Positions 17,400-26,447 of a stretch of 64,000 nucleotides of DNA are shown piece by piece. Below the pieces are notes generated by a model that was not told the origin of the DNA, searched no databases, and saw only the letters and a program-made list of their open reading frames with translations. The position numbers were made by a program, and so were the translations under genes. Position 1 is the first letter of the stretch. Each line of letters opens with the position of its first letter. The stretch is from Fimbriimonadia bacterium (GTDB lineage Bacteria > Armatimonadota > Fimbriimonadia > Fimbriimonadales > GBS-DC), in assembly GCA_026129765.1 (NCBI GenBank), contig JAHCHP010000017.1:1-64000 (forward strand), read 5' to 3'.

Positions 17400-19475
17400 T
17401 CAACGACTGCTGAACAGAACCACTTGGCACTGTTCGCTGACGCGCTGGAGCAATTCTAAAGCGTTTTGAAGGCGGTCATGGTCATAATGGACAAAGGGAT
17501 CATCCAGAAGCAGCGGCGCTTTTTGCGGGAAGAGAGTGTCGCATAAGCCGAGGCGAATCGCAAAATAGAGCTGATCCAGCGTCCCCGCGCTCCAGGCGCG
17601 ATTGTCTGCTTTGAGCGGTTCCCACTGTTCCGAGCCGGGATGAAGCACCATCATCGCGCTGCCTTCCATCATCGCTTCTTGATACCGCCCGCCCGATAGC
17701 AGCGGCAGGTAATGCTCCACGCGGGGCAGTAAGTGTTCTCTCAGGTGGCTGCGATAATGATCGTTGGCTTCTTTCAACAGCGCGCGAGTCAGTTTCAACA
17801 GTTCCGCTTTCCGACGGAGACGGCTCACGCGCTGAGCAGCCTGTTCCGCTTGCAGATGATATGCGTCCAGCGAGTGATCCGGCGCGTTCATCAGCCGCCC
17901 TTCCAAACGCAGCTGTTCATCGCGCAGAGCTTGCGCCTGTTCGTTGAGGGCTTTGAGCCGTTGTTCTGCTGCAATCCACTTATCGGCAGGCTCCGACAGT
18001 AGCGCGCGCGCAATGGGCGTTTCTAAGGAGTGTTGCAAGGCAGCGCGGTCGCCCGCCAGCGAGCGCAATTCGCTTTTCCAGGCTCCCTTGTCTGCGCCTG
18101 CCAGCAGTCCCTGCCGCTCGCTCAGCGCCGCCTGAAACCGCTTATGCAACCCTTGCCGCTGTTCCCAGCGCTGGCGCAGGATGTCCATTTCCACAAAGAG
18201 CGCTTCGCCATCTAAACCGGCTTGCCGCAGCCACCGGCGCAATTGGTTTTCGGCGGCTTCGCGTTCATGTCGCGCGGTTTTTAGTATGCTTTCCGCATCG
18301 GAGGAGGGTATAGCCGTTGGAGTCCTCAAGAGCCATCCCGCGCCTATAAGCGTTAATATGCCTAATACGCCCGCGCCGATGGCGAGTTCTGGCATAGACG
18401 AGTAGAGGAATGCTGAGCATCCAAGAAGCAGTAAGCCGATAAAACTCAAACCCCCAACCGCGCGTCGCGCACCGGTTCTCCGTTCACGATGCGCCTCTTT
18501 GGTTCTCATCTCTTCTCGCAGGGCAGATTCTCGCTGGGTGGCTTGTTCGATCTTCGCTTTGGCGACGGCGCACTGTTCAAGAATATCTTCGGGCAGTGCT
18601 TCCAGTTCCGTGTAAGCGCGCATTTGCGACTCTAACTCTTCGATTCGCGCTTCCAAACGCTCAAAGGCATCGAGCCGTTCGCGCAGTTCTCCTTCCCGTG
18701 ATTCTAACTCCTGCATGCGCGCCTGTTTTTGGGAAAGCGCGTTCCACTGGTCCCAAGATTCGCTTAAGGCAGCCCGTTCTTTTTCCACTTCCGCAAAACG
18801 CGCTTTGAGTTCCTGCGCATGCTGTTCATGGCGTGTCCGGTCGCCCCATTGCGCGCTCTCGCGTTCTAACTCCTCTTGTGCCGATTGATAGTCGCGCTCT
18901 GCCCGGTCAATTTCATTGTCCCTGCTGCTGCTCAATCGCCGTATCTCTTCTTCCAGCATGCGATCCACACGCTGCCAGTCGGCTGAGCCTGCGCTCTCTT
19001 CCATCATTCTTTGAATGTCGGCAGAAGCGCGTTCGTCTAATTCCACTGCCACGTTGCGCTGGGGGGCGCAGGCGGTTGTTAGATAGACCGCGCGGGGGAT
19101 CGTCCAGAGCGATTGCCACTCTTGCAGGGCGTTTTCTCCGTCATAGAACCGTTCGCGAATCTGCAACTCCATTTTCGCTTGTCCGCGTCTGCCGTCCGCA
19201 GAGTGATATTTGAGCAGGCGAACCGGCATGCCGTCCATCTCCAATTCTAATTCCAGGGTCCAACCTTGATCGGTTCCCCAACTCGCTTTGGCGCGGGTGT
19301 CGCGCGCCGTCGTAAAGGGATTTTCATATAGGGCATCTTGCAGCGCGCGCATAAGTGTGCTTTTACCCATTTCGTTGGGACCCGTGATTTGGTTGAAGCC
19401 GGGCTTGAATTGCCATTCACGCTCCTCTTTGAAGCATCCGTAGCCCCGCACTCGAATCTGTTTGAACCAAATCAT
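17400..19475 (-). CDS. YhaN/SbcC-like AAA ATPase with membrane hairpin
   Basis: 691 aa. The N-terminal half-ATPase shows FKQIRVRGYGCFK and Walker A GPNEMGKST (about 32-40). Long E/R/Q-rich coiled coils follow (about 180-320 and 400-600). Between them is a hydrophobic hairpin (LSFIGLLLLGCSAFLYS, LAIGAGVLGILTLIGAGWLL, about 340-385). The C-terminal half has the LSGGRY signature and Walker B (APLLLDDPFVHYD). This is the split-ABC layout of SbcC/Rad50/YhaN. The membrane hairpin in place of a zinc hook is a feature of YhaN-type proteins. It overlaps by 4 bases the metallophosphoesterase gene and probably forms a nuclease complex with it. Confidence 0.85.
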   Translation of the reverse strand: MIWFKQIRVRGYGCFKEEREWQFKPGFNQITGPNEMGKSTLMRALQDALYENPFTTARDTRAKASWGTDQGWTLELELEMDGMPVRLLKYHSADGRRGQAKMELQIRERFYDGENALQEWQSLWTIPRAVYLTTACAPQRNVAVELDERASADIQRMMEESAGSADWQRVDRMLEEEIRRLSSSRDNEIDRAERDYQSAQEELERESAQWGDRTRHEQHAQELKARFAEVEKERAALSESWDQWNALSQKQARMQELESREGELRERLDAFERLEARIEELESQMRAYTELEALPEDILEQCAVAKAKIEQATQRESALREEMRTKEAHRERRTGARRAVGGLSFIGLLLLGCSAFLYSSMPELAIGAGVLGILTLIGAGWLLRTPTAIPSSDAESILKTARHEREAAENQLRRWLRQAGLDGEALFVEMDILRQRWEQRQGLHKRFQAALSERQGLLAGADKGAWKSELRSLAGDRAALQHSLETPIARALLSEPADKWIAAEQRLKALNEQAQALRDEQLRLEGRLMNAPDHSLDAYHLQAEQAAQRVSRLRRKAELLKLTRALLKEANDHYRSHLREHLLPRVEHYLPLLSGGRYQEAMMEGSAMMVLHPGSEQWEPLKADNRAWSAGTLDQLYFAIRLGLCDTLFPQKAPLLLDDPFVHYDHDRLQNALELLQRVSEQCQVVLFSSR

Positions 19476-20545
19476 AACCGCCCCCCGCGCAGCAGCCGCA
19501 TCCCTAATGCCAGCGCGTCTTCGTAGAGCGCATGCTGATCGGGGGCAGTCCGCATACGTTCTTGAACGAGATGGGTAAACACTTGCTCCAGAGGCGTCTC
19601 TGGCGCGGGAGCGTCGGTGAGAGCCTTATTTTCCACTGTCGCATAAAGACAAAGCGATTGAACGGCTCGCTCCAATTCTGTTTCGTCCAGCCATTCCTCC
19701 GAGTGCCAGCGTCCGCTGAGGTTGATTTTCGCGACCGTTTCGGGCGTCAGCGTTTGGGACAGGTGATCCATCAATTCCACGTAATTCGCGAACATCGACA
19801 AATCGACTTCATAATTCAAACTGCTGCCTGCAAAACGAGCCTTGCCAGTAGCGATTTTCTCCACCGATGCCGGAGCAGAATCGCGCAGGGTCACCTTCAG
19901 CGCGCAACCGGGCAGTTGTTGGTCAGGCATCACCATTTCGGGCGCGCCGCTGTACCAGCAAATCGTTCTGCCTTGAGAGAAGTCCCGAGGCGAATGCCAA
20001 TCGCCCAGCGCGATATAGTCCAATTCGCTTTGAGCGACGAGAGCGGGAATCAAATCGCCTTCGCGGTCTGCGGTGGGCATCGACCCGTGTACTACCGCGA
20101 TCTGCCAGCGCGCTCCCTCCGGGTTCCGTTTCATGAAATGGCTCCATAAGGCGCGATGTTCGTGAGGGCAGGGCAATATCGTTAAATCCAACGAAGGAAA
20201 ATGAAGCGGCTCGCACTGGGTTTGAAAGTGGAGATTGGGAGGCAGCGAACGGTTCATGAAAGGATGCTGCGCGGCAGGGTCGTGATTGCCAGGAATGACG
20301 ATCACCGGTTTATAAACCGCGCGCGCGGCATCCAAGCAGAGATTGATCCACTTTTGCGGAATACGCGGCGAGTCAAACAGGTCGCCTGCCACCACGACCA
20401 GCGCATAGTCTGAACTTTGCGCGAGTTGACAAGCGCGCTGCCACGCCTGCCCCATCCGCTCCGCATGTTCAGAGGCGCGATGTGTCAAATAGTTTAAGGA
20501 ACGCCCTAAATGCGCGTCTGAGAGATGCAGCAACGCGAGTTCCAT
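19472..20545 (-). CDS. YhaO/SbcD-like metallophosphoesterase (DNA repair exonuclease subunit)
   Basis: 357 aa. Calcineurin-like motifs appear in order: LHLSDAHLGRSL, VVAGDLFDSP, VIPGNHDPAA, IAVVHGS and LDYIALGDWHSP. These are the metal-binding signature of Mre11/SbcD/YhaO nucleases. The C-terminal 130 residues are a variable capping region. Overlap with the ATPase gene and shared orientation suggest a YhaO-YhaN-like complex acting on DNA ends, or near the membrane given the partner's hairpin. The start lies 21 bases after the stop of the aldolase gene upstream. Confidence 0.87.
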   Translation of the reverse strand: MELALLHLSDAHLGRSLNYLTHRASEHAERMGQAWQRACQLAQSSDYALVVVAGDLFDSPRIPQKWINLCLDAARAVYKPVIVIPGNHDPAAQHPFMNRSLPPNLHFQTQCEPLHFPSLDLTILPCPHEHRALWSHFMKRNPEGARWQIAVVHGSMPTADREGDLIPALVAQSELDYIALGDWHSPRDFSQGRTICWYSGAPEMVMPDQQLPGCALKVTLRDSAPASVEKIATGKARFAGSSLNYEVDLSMFANYVELMDHLSQTLTPETVAKINLSGRWHSEEWLDETELERAVQSLCLYATVENKALTDAPAPETPLEQVFTHLVQERMRTAPDQHALYEDALALGMRLLRGGRL

Positions 20546-20566
20546 GTGGTTGAATATAGAAAAAAG

Positions 20567-21223
20567 TTAGAAGATAGAAAGCCCAGCTTTGCGCCAGTCT
20601 TCCGTGAAGCGTTCCAGACCAATGTCGCTTAAGGGATGGGCAAACATCTGTTGCATGATTTTGAAGGGCATCGTGGCGATATGCGCGCCTAACCGGATCG
20701 ATTCCACCACATGCATCGGATGCCGGATACTGGCTACCAGCACCTCGCTATCAAACCCATAGGTGTCTACCATACCGACCACTTCTTCGATGGTGTTCAT
20801 CCCATCGTTTGAGATGTCGTCCACCCGCCCCACAAAGACGCTGATGAAGGTCGCGCCCGCTTTGGCGGCTAACAACGCTTGGGAGACTGAGAACACAAGC
20901 GTCATGTTGACGCGGATCCCTTCGGAGGTCAACCGGCTTGTCACCGGAATGCCCGCCTTGGTCATGGGAACCTTGATCACGATATTGGGAGCCCAGGTGG
21001 CGATTTCATACGCTTCGCGCAACATTTCCGACTCAGTCGCGCTGACCACTTCCGCGCTGATGGCGCCCTCTGGCAAAATTTCGCACATCGCCTGCACGGT
21101 TTCTTTGAAACCTCGTCCCGATTGGGCAATGAGTGAGGGATTGGTCGTGACGCCGTCCAGTATGCCCCACTGCGCCGCTTGCTGGACTTCTTCGACCTGT
21201 CCGGTATCGACAAATAGTTTCAT
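20567..21223 (-). CDS. Transaldolase-like fructose-6-phosphate aldolase
   Basis: 218 aa from the ATG at 21223 preceded by GGAG. MKLFVDTGQVEEVQQAAQWG, DGVTTNPSLIAQSG, NIVIKVPMTKAG (Schiff-base Lys in VKVP-type motif), RVNMTLVFSVSQALLAAKAGA and FISVFVGRVDDI are diagnostic of the short transaldolase/FsaA subfamily. The enzyme either transfers dihydroxyacetone units in the pentose phosphate pathway or cleaves fructose 6-phosphate. Sequence alone does not separate the two. The reading frame stays open upstream through the tRNA-Gln gene, but that extension is not coding. It is first in a likely operon with the YhaO/YhaN-like genes. Confidence 0.93.
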   Translation of the reverse strand: MKLFVDTGQVEEVQQAAQWGILDGVTTNPSLIAQSGRGFKETVQAMCEILPEGAISAEVVSATESEMLREAYEIATWAPNIVIKVPMTKAGIPVTSRLTSEGIRVNMTLVFSVSQALLAAKAGATFISVFVGRVDDISNDGMNTIEEVVGMVDTYGFDSEVLVASIRHPMHVVESIRLGAHIATMPFKIMQQMFAHPLSDIGLERFTEDWRKAGLSIF

Positions 21224-21285
21224 AAAGGGAGTTCTCCGGTGTGTCAATCTTAAAAAGTTAGGTGGACTTCGAATCAACAACAGAT

Positions 21286-21359
21286 TGGCTGCCAGGGGTG
21301 GACTCGAACCACCACTACCAGATCCAAAGTCTGGCGTCCTGCCATTAGACGACCCGGCA
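21286..21359 (-). tRNA. tRNA-Gln (UUG)
   Basis: Read on the minus strand, TGCCGGG pairs with CCTGGCA as a 7-bp acceptor stem. The D arm is GTC..GAC, the anticodon arm CCAGA-CTTTGGA-TCTGG puts TTG at positions 34-36, and the T arm is GGTGG-TTCGAGT-CCACC. The CCA end is encoded. The only tRNA in the window. Confidence 0.95.
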
Positions 21360-21417
21360 ACGGACTCATTATACCCGATGACTACGCGGTAGGTCAAAGG
21401 CAAGACGCTTTCCTGAG

Positions 21418-21446
21418 TTACTTTTATCTTTTCTATCGTGTATAAT
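21418..21446 (+). promoter_or_regulatory. Promoter of the zinc-ribbon gene
   Basis: TTACTT (21418-21423), 17 bases, TATAAT (21441-21446). AGGAGG at 21461-21466 then precedes the ATG at 21478 by 11 bases. Confidence 0.5.
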
Positions 21447-21477
21447 TAGAGAGGATTGTCAGGAGGTAAATCAAACA

Positions 21478-21735
21478 ATGGAACCTGTCCATTACGAATA
21501 TGACATTTATTTGACCCAGTTTCCTGATGCGTTAGCGGTTGCCAAAGAACATCAGATTCGCAGGGATACTGCATGTCCATCCTGTGGCGAAAAAGCATTA
21601 GGTCTTAAAATGCAAAGTCTTCTGGGAGCGCAACCTAAATCTGATTTTATGGTGGATGGCGATCGGTTGGATTGTGAGTGTGAGCGCTGTGGTCAGTTGG
21701 TCTCTTTCACATTTCACTTCAAAGCCAAACGGTGA
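21478..21735 (+). CDS. Small zinc-ribbon protein, hypothetical
   Basis: 85 aa. CPSCG at about residues 33-37 and CECERCG at about 65-71 form two cysteine knuckles of a likely zinc ribbon, and FTFHFKAKR closes the protein. It has its own -10 TATAAT and a strong AGGAGG. No enzymatic residues are seen. It could be a nucleic-acid-binding adaptor. Function unknown. Confidence 0.7.
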   Translation: MEPVHYEYDIYLTQFPDALAVAKEHQIRRDTACPSCGEKALGLKMQSLLGAQPKSDFMVDGDRLDCECERCGQLVSFTFHFKAKR

Positions 21736-21858
21736 AGGAAGCCTGCAACCATGTGAGAGGATCAAAGGTATAATAACTCAGGTGAGTCTTCGCATATCGA
21801 GTTCAACGCGAGAGATTCCTGAATCATATCTTTGATTGGGAGGGAGGTCGTTCATCCT

Positions 21859-22365
21859 ATGAGCCGTTTATTTAAGTCTAAGTTCTTCACCAGGTCACTG
21901 ATCGTGGTCTTTGTTCTGTTCTTGCTAATACAGGTCTACCCCTATGGGCGAGACCACACCAATCCGCCCGTCAAGAATGAGCCTGTTTGGTCAGGACCGC
22001 AAACGCGCGAACTTTTTTCCCGCGCTTGCGGCGATTGTCATAGTAATCAAACGGAGTGGCCCTGGTACAGCCATGTCGCTCCCGCCTCTTGGTTGATACA
22101 AGACCATGTGGATAATGGCAGAGCCCATTTTAATGTGTCTGAGTGGGGACGCGAGGGCAAAAACGAGGGTGAAGAGGCAGCCGAAGCGGTGGAGAAGGGC
22201 TATATGCCCATCAAGAATTACACATGGTTGCATTCCAGCGCGCGCCTATCCGACGAAGAGAAGAAAACCTTGATTGAAGGCTTGAAGGCGACCTTCAGCG
22301 AAGAAGAGGAGGGAGAAGAGCGGGAAGAGATAACGCCCGCTCGCACACCGGGCAGCGGTGGCTGA
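21859..22365 (+). CDS. Membrane-anchored haem-binding domain protein (Haem_bd)
   Basis: About 168 aa from the ATG at 21859, which has GGGAGG upstream. A TTG start at 21832 is possible but unlikely. A signal anchor (LIVVFVLFLLIQVYPYG) is followed by the Haem_bd pattern: ELFSRACGDCHSNQTEWPWYSHVAPASW, with a c-type haem CxxCH, then the long helix and YMPIKNYTWLHSSARLSDEEKKTLIEGL. The family is periplasmic and often found in respiratory or oxidative contexts. The tail is Glu-rich and differs from most homologues. Confidence 0.87.
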   Translation: MSRLFKSKFFTRSLIVVFVLFLLIQVYPYGRDHTNPPVKNEPVWSGPQTRELFSRACGDCHSNQTEWPWYSHVAPASWLIQDHVDNGRAHFNVSEWGREGKNEGEEAAEAVEKGYMPIKNYTWLHSSARLSDEEKKTLIEGLKATFSEEEEGEEREEITPARTPGSGG

Positions 22366-22416
22366 TTCTGATTCGTAAAGGAAAACCTCCCTCCCATCGC
22401 GAACAAAGAGCCTACT

Positions 22417-23235
22417 ATGTTGGATTGTGTGGCGATTTATTGTGATATGGAAGGGGTGGCAGGCATCAGCGTCTGGGACCAAGTGAATGGTGGCTCTCCC
22501 CAATATGAAGAAGGGCGTAGGCTCTATACGGGCGAAGTCAATGCCGCGGTTCGCGCTTGTAAAAAGGCAGGGGTCAAGCGCATTGTAGTGGTGGATGGGC
22601 ATGGCGCCGGGGGGCAGTGGAGTTTTAAGAGTTTCTTGCCGGAACTCTTGGAGCCGGGCGCGGAATATGTGTTCAGTCATCGCTGGGCGCGCTATGTGGA
22701 ACCGTTTCAAACCGGCTGCGACGCGGTATTGTTTTTGGGTGCGCATGCCATGGCAGGCACACCGGACGGCGTGTTGTGTCATACGGTTTCGACTGAAGGC
22801 TGGCATAATGCTTGGGTGAGCGGCACGCTGGTCGGCGAATCGGGCATTTTGGCGGCGCTATGCGGTTCGTGGGATGTGCCAGTTGCCTTTGTCTCCGGCG
22901 ATGAAGCCACTTGCCGCGAAGTGCGGGAACTGTTGGGACCGGAAATCACGCAAGCGGTGGTGAAATGGTCGATCCACCGCTATGCGATTCGTACCCTCAG
23001 CCACAAAGATGCCTGTGATCTCATCGAGGCAAAAGTCATCGAAGCGTTGACGAGGCGTACTTTTGCGCTGCCTTTCAAACCGGAACCACCCGTCGAGTTC
23101 CGTGTGGAGATCACCAATCCCGACAAAATGAGCGCGTTTCTGCGCCGCCCAGGCGTGGTTCAAGACGGACGGTGTTTGGTTGTAACAGGACCCTCCTTCT
23201 GGGAAGTGTGGGATAGTTTCTGGTGGGAGGTATAA
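22417..23235 (+). CDS. M55 family D-aminopeptidase (DppA-like)
   Basis: 272 aa. AIYCDMEGVAGISVW opens the protein, with the metal-binding Asp and Glu of DppA. VVDGHGAGG, FLGAHAMAGTPDGVLCHT and NAWVSGTLVGESGILAAL follow, then VAFVSGDEATCRE. Together these are the M55 zinc-peptidase signature. The Bacillus enzyme removes D-Ala from small peptides in the cytosol and forms a decameric ring, a role in recycling D-amino-acid peptides. It is followed after 24 bases by gcvT. The pairing gives no clear pathway. Confidence 0.93.
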   Translation: MLDCVAIYCDMEGVAGISVWDQVNGGSPQYEEGRRLYTGEVNAAVRACKKAGVKRIVVVDGHGAGGQWSFKSFLPELLEPGAEYVFSHRWARYVEPFQTGCDAVLFLGAHAMAGTPDGVLCHTVSTEGWHNAWVSGTLVGESGILAALCGSWDVPVAFVSGDEATCREVRELLGPEITQAVVKWSIHRYAIRTLSHKDACDLIEAKVIEALTRRTFALPFKPEPPVEFRVEITNPDKMSAFLRRPGVVQDGRCLVVTGPSFWEVWDSFWWEV

Positions 23236-23259
23236 TCCTGAGTAGTTGGAAAACGAACG

Positions 23260-24336
23260 ATGAAAACAACACCTCTGCACGCCGCGCATCGCGCTTTGAA
23301 CGCGAAATTGGTTGATTTTGCGGGATGGGAAATGCCCATCCAATACAAAAGCATTTTAGAGGAAGCGAAGTCGGTCCGCCACACCTGGGGCATTTTCGAT
23401 GTCAGTCATATGGCGCGCGCTCATTTCCGGGGAGCGTCCGTTCTGAACTACCTGACACGTTTGGTCCCGACCGACCTGACCACTCTGCAAGATGGGCAGT
23501 CGCTCTATACGGTGTTGACCAATGAGGCGGGCGGCGTGATCGATGACATTATTATCTATCGCGTAGAGGCAAACCATTACCTCATTGTGTTCAATGCCGC
23601 GAACCGCGAAAAGGATTTGGCTTGGTTCCACAAGCAGGCATCCGTATTTTCGCCCGCCCCCGACATCCTGGATGAAACCGATCAGACGGTGATGATCGCG
23701 GCGCAAGGTCCGCTGGCGGTGGAACAGTTGGAAAGGCTGTTTCAAGCCGATTTGCAGGCGGTTCCCCGGTTTGGCGCGGTGGACCTGAACTGGCAGGGCA
23801 GCGCGGTGTTCGCGGGCAGGACCGGTTATACGGGCGAGGATGGTTTTGAGCTGATAGCGCCTGCCCGCGCGGGGCAATTGCTCTGGGATGCGCTGGTACA
23901 GGCGGGCGCGATGCCCTGCGGCTTGGGAGCCAGAGATGTGTTGCGCGTAGAGGCGGGACTTCACCTTTACGGGCATGAACTGAATGACGAAATCAACCCC
24001 ATTGAAGCCGGTCTGGGTTGGCTGGTCACCAGCGAGGCGGATTACATCGGTTCTTCTCCAATTCGCGAATGGAAAGCGCAAGGGACCCCTCGCAAACTGA
24101 TGGGCGTTGTGCTATTGGAACGGGGCGTGCCGCGCGAAGGCTATCCAGTTCTGGTGGGCGGCTCTCCGGTGGGCGCGCTGACCAGCGGCGTTTTCTCTCC
24201 CACTTTGGAGAAAGGGATCGGGATGGGCTTTGTGCAGGCGGCAGTCGCCAAAACGGGAACTGGATGCGAAGTAGACATCCGAGGGAAACTCTTTGCCGCC
24301 ACTTTGACCACGAGGCGATTCTTAAAGGGGCGATAA
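23260..24336 (+). CDS. gcvT: Aminomethyltransferase (glycine cleavage T protein)
   Basis: 358 aa, standard length. MKTTPLHAAHRALNAKLVDFAGWEMPIQY is the typical opening, with WGIFDVSHMA, NEAGGVIDDIIIYR, GRTGYTGEDGFEL, GLGARDVLRVEAGLHLYGHELN and MGFVQAAVAKTG following. GcvT transfers the aminomethyl carbon of glycine to tetrahydrofolate. The P, H and L proteins are not in the window. Note the absence of gcvH directly downstream, where many bacteria carry it. Confidence 0.95.
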   Translation: MKTTPLHAAHRALNAKLVDFAGWEMPIQYKSILEEAKSVRHTWGIFDVSHMARAHFRGASVLNYLTRLVPTDLTTLQDGQSLYTVLTNEAGGVIDDIIIYRVEANHYLIVFNAANREKDLAWFHKQASVFSPAPDILDETDQTVMIAAQGPLAVEQLERLFQADLQAVPRFGAVDLNWQGSAVFAGRTGYTGEDGFELIAPARAGQLLWDALVQAGAMPCGLGARDVLRVEAGLHLYGHELNDEINPIEAGLGWLVTSEADYIGSSPIREWKAQGTPRKLMGVVLLERGVPREGYPVLVGGSPVGALTSGVFSPTLEKGIGMGFVQAAVAKTGTGCEVDIRGKLFAATLTTRRFLKGR

Positions 24337-24342
24337 AACAGG

Positions 24343-24348
24343 TATAAT
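24343..24348 (+). promoter_or_regulatory. -10 element before the double-peroxiredoxin gene
   Basis: TATAAT lies 63 bases before the start codon, directly after the gcvT stop. TTCTTA about 18 bases upstream is a weak -35 candidate. Confidence 0.4.
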
Positions 24349-24411
24349 AGCCCCATCAGAGCAATTTGGAATGACCCTGACAATAAACCTATCACTATGG
24401 AGGTCGAATCG

Positions 24412-25491
24412 ATGAACCATCGAAAGCGTTTCTGGTGGGTAGTACCGTTTACTATTGGCGTTTTACTCTGGGCTGGCTGGAAAATGGCGTTCTCCAGCGC
24501 GCCTATCAACGAGGGCGCGGCTGCGCCTGATTTCGAACTGAAAGACCAGGCAGGCAACCTGCATAAGCTCTCCAGCTATCGCGGCAAAAATGTCGTGCTG
24601 ATGTTCTATCCTAAATCCTTCACGGGCGGTTGCACGGCGCAAATGTGCGCGGTGCGCGACTCTTATGAGGAGTTAAGCAAGACCGGCGCGGTGATTTTTG
24701 GGATCAGCGTGGATAACGAAGAGACCCAGCACAAATTCGCGAAAGAGCATAATCTAAAGCAGACGATTCTTGCGGATGAGGGCGGAGAAGTCGCGAAAGA
24801 GTATGGGGTGCTGATGGGGTCTGGTTTCGCCAGTCGGGTGACCTTTGTGGTGAATCCTGAAGGCAAAATCGCGAAAGTGTTCCCCAAAGCAGCGACCAAA
24901 GAGCATCCTGCGGAACTGCTGAGCTATTTCAACAGCGCGGCGAACGATGAGGAGAAGGAGCTTGCCTTCGGCAAAAAGGCTCCGAACTTCACACTCCCGG
25001 TGACCTATGGCGGCATGGCTCCCAAAGAGGTGCAGCTCTATGACATGCCCGATAAAGGGAAAAACAAAGCCTATGTGCTGATGTTCATCGCGACTCGCTG
25101 CCCTGTTTCGCTGGCGTATGACGAGCGGATGGCGAATCTCGCTAAGGAATATACCTCAAAAGGCATTCAGTTCATCGGCATCAACTCGAACAGCATCGAG
25201 CCTTCCGACGAAGTGGCAAAACACGCGAAAGATAAAGGCTTTACGTTCCCTGTCTTGAAAGATGAGGGCAACAAAGTGGCGGACACTTACAAAGCCGTAG
25301 TCACGCCTGAAATCTATGTGCTGGATGCGGAGTTCAATCTGAAGTATCACGGGCGTATCGACGACAGCCAGAATCCTGCCAATGTGAAGAGCCAAGACCT
25401 GAAGGTCGCATTGGATGCGGTGCTGGCGGGCAAGGAAGTCCCCAACGAGCGCACAAAAGCGGTCGGATGCACGATCAAGCGCGTGAAGTAA
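24412..25491 (+). CDS. Membrane-anchored tandem peroxiredoxin/TlpA-like protein
   Basis: 359 aa from the ATG at 24412, whose ribosome site GGAGGTCG would be coding if an upstream ATG were used. An N-terminal anchor (WWVVPFTIGVLLWAGW) precedes two thioredoxin folds. Domain 1 (about 32-175) is Bcp/PrxQ-like: APDFELKDQAGNLHKL, YPKSFTGGCTAQMC with C74 and C79. Domain 2 (about 185-345) is AhpC-TSA/TlpA-like with a single Cys in FIATRCPVSLAYDERM (C230) and PEIYVLDAEF. Domain 1 should reduce hydroperoxides. Domain 2 resembles thioredoxin-family partners, so the fusion may supply its own electrons. The stop is inside the next gene's start region (25-base overlap). Confidence 0.88.
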   Translation: MNHRKRFWWVVPFTIGVLLWAGWKMAFSSAPINEGAAAPDFELKDQAGNLHKLSSYRGKNVVLMFYPKSFTGGCTAQMCAVRDSYEELSKTGAVIFGISVDNEETQHKFAKEHNLKQTILADEGGEVAKEYGVLMGSGFASRVTFVVNPEGKIAKVFPKAATKEHPAELLSYFNSAANDEEKELAFGKKAPNFTLPVTYGGMAPKEVQLYDMPDKGKNKAYVLMFIATRCPVSLAYDERMANLAKEYTSKGIQFIGINSNSIEPSDEVAKHAKDKGFTFPVLKDEGNKVADTYKAVVTPEIYVLDAEFNLKYHGRIDDSQNPANVKSQDLKVALDAVLAGKEVPNERTKAVGCTIKRVK

Positions 25492-26447
25492 ATCCAAACG
25501 AAGACATCAATAACCGCTTGCGCCAACGTGCGGCGGGCGTGTCTTTGGCATACAACGCGATCTTTACGCTCGCGAAACTGGTAGGCGCGTTCATGACGGG
25601 TTCTATCAGTCTGTTATCGGAGGCGATCCATTCGGGAACGGATGTGATCGCCTCTTTTATTGCCTTCGTCAGCGTGCGCGCCGCGGCGGTTCCCCCCGAC
25701 GAAGAACACCCCTATGGACATGGCAAAATCGAAAGCCTGGCAGGGTTTGGCGAGTCGATCTTGTTGCTGCTGATGGTGTTCTATTTGATCTATGAGGGGA
25801 TACACCGTCTTTTCACCGGCGTCGAGCTGCAGAACTTGGATGTGGGCGTGGCGGTGATCGCGCTTTCAACCATCAGCAGCTTCGTGGTTTCACGCTATGT
25901 CACCGGCGTCGCGAAAAAAACCGACTCGCTTGCTCTCCGCTCCAATGGTCAACACCTTACCGTTGATTTTGTGACCAGCTTGGGGGTCTTGGCTGCGCTG
26001 GTCGCCGTGAAACTGACGGGTTGGAAACTGATCGACCCATTGCTTGCGATAGGTTTGGCGTTGTGGATGGCAGTCGGCGCGTGGAAGTTGGCGCGACTCG
26101 CATTTGAACAATTGATCGACCGGCGTCTGCCCGAAGAAGAAATCCAGCGAATCGAGCGTATTCTCCGGGAAGACCCGCGCGCTCTCAGCTTCCACCGACT
26201 TAGGACACGCCGTTCTGGTTATATTCGCTATATTGACCTGCATATCGTGGTGCCAAGCGATTGGAGCCTGCAGCAAGCGCATGAGACTGCCGATGACCTG
26301 GAGAAACGCATCGAGCGTATACTCACGCCCGCGCAAGTGGTGATTCACGTCGACCCCTATGACCCGGAGAAAGCAGCCAAAGTTAGCGATTCAGGGACGC
26401 CTCTCAAAGAGGAGTTATCGGTTGCGCAGCGAAAGGAGAAAGTATGA
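25467..26447 (+). CDS. Cation diffusion facilitator (CDF) metal efflux protein
   Basis: 326 aa with six membrane helices. The CDF signature is [39 protein letters not shown], with the metal-site pair HSGTD in helix [16 protein letters not shown] and, in helix [16 protein letters not shown] follow, and the cytosolic C-terminal domain has [12 protein letters not shown] and [15 protein letters not shown]. It exchanges protons for Zn, Fe, Mn or related divalent ions. The helix V pair is H-x3-D-like, and metal choice cannot be fixed. Its start overlaps the preceding gene by 25 bases and its stop overlaps ilvC (ATGA). Confidence 0.92.
   Translation: MHDQAREVNPNEDINNRLRQRAAGVSLAYNAIFTLAKLVGAFMTGSISLLSEAIHSGTDVIASFIAFVSVRAAAVPPDEEHPYGHGKIESLAGFGESILLLLMVFYLIYEGIHRLFTGVELQNLDVGVAVIALSTISSFVVSRYVTGVAKKTDSLALRSNGQHLTVDFVTSLGVLAALVAVKLTGWKLIDPLLAIGLALWMAVGAWKLARLAFEQLIDRRLPEEEIQRIERILREDPRALSFHRLRTRRSGYIRYIDLHIVVPSDWSLQQAHETADDLEKRIERILTPAQVVIHVDPYDPEKAAKVSDSGTPLKEELSVAQRKEKV

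Noticed and set aside
21224-21403. N-terminal extension of the transaldolase-like protein
   Set aside because: The extension runs through the tRNA-Gln gene. The ATG at 21223 has GGAG upstream and matches the family start.
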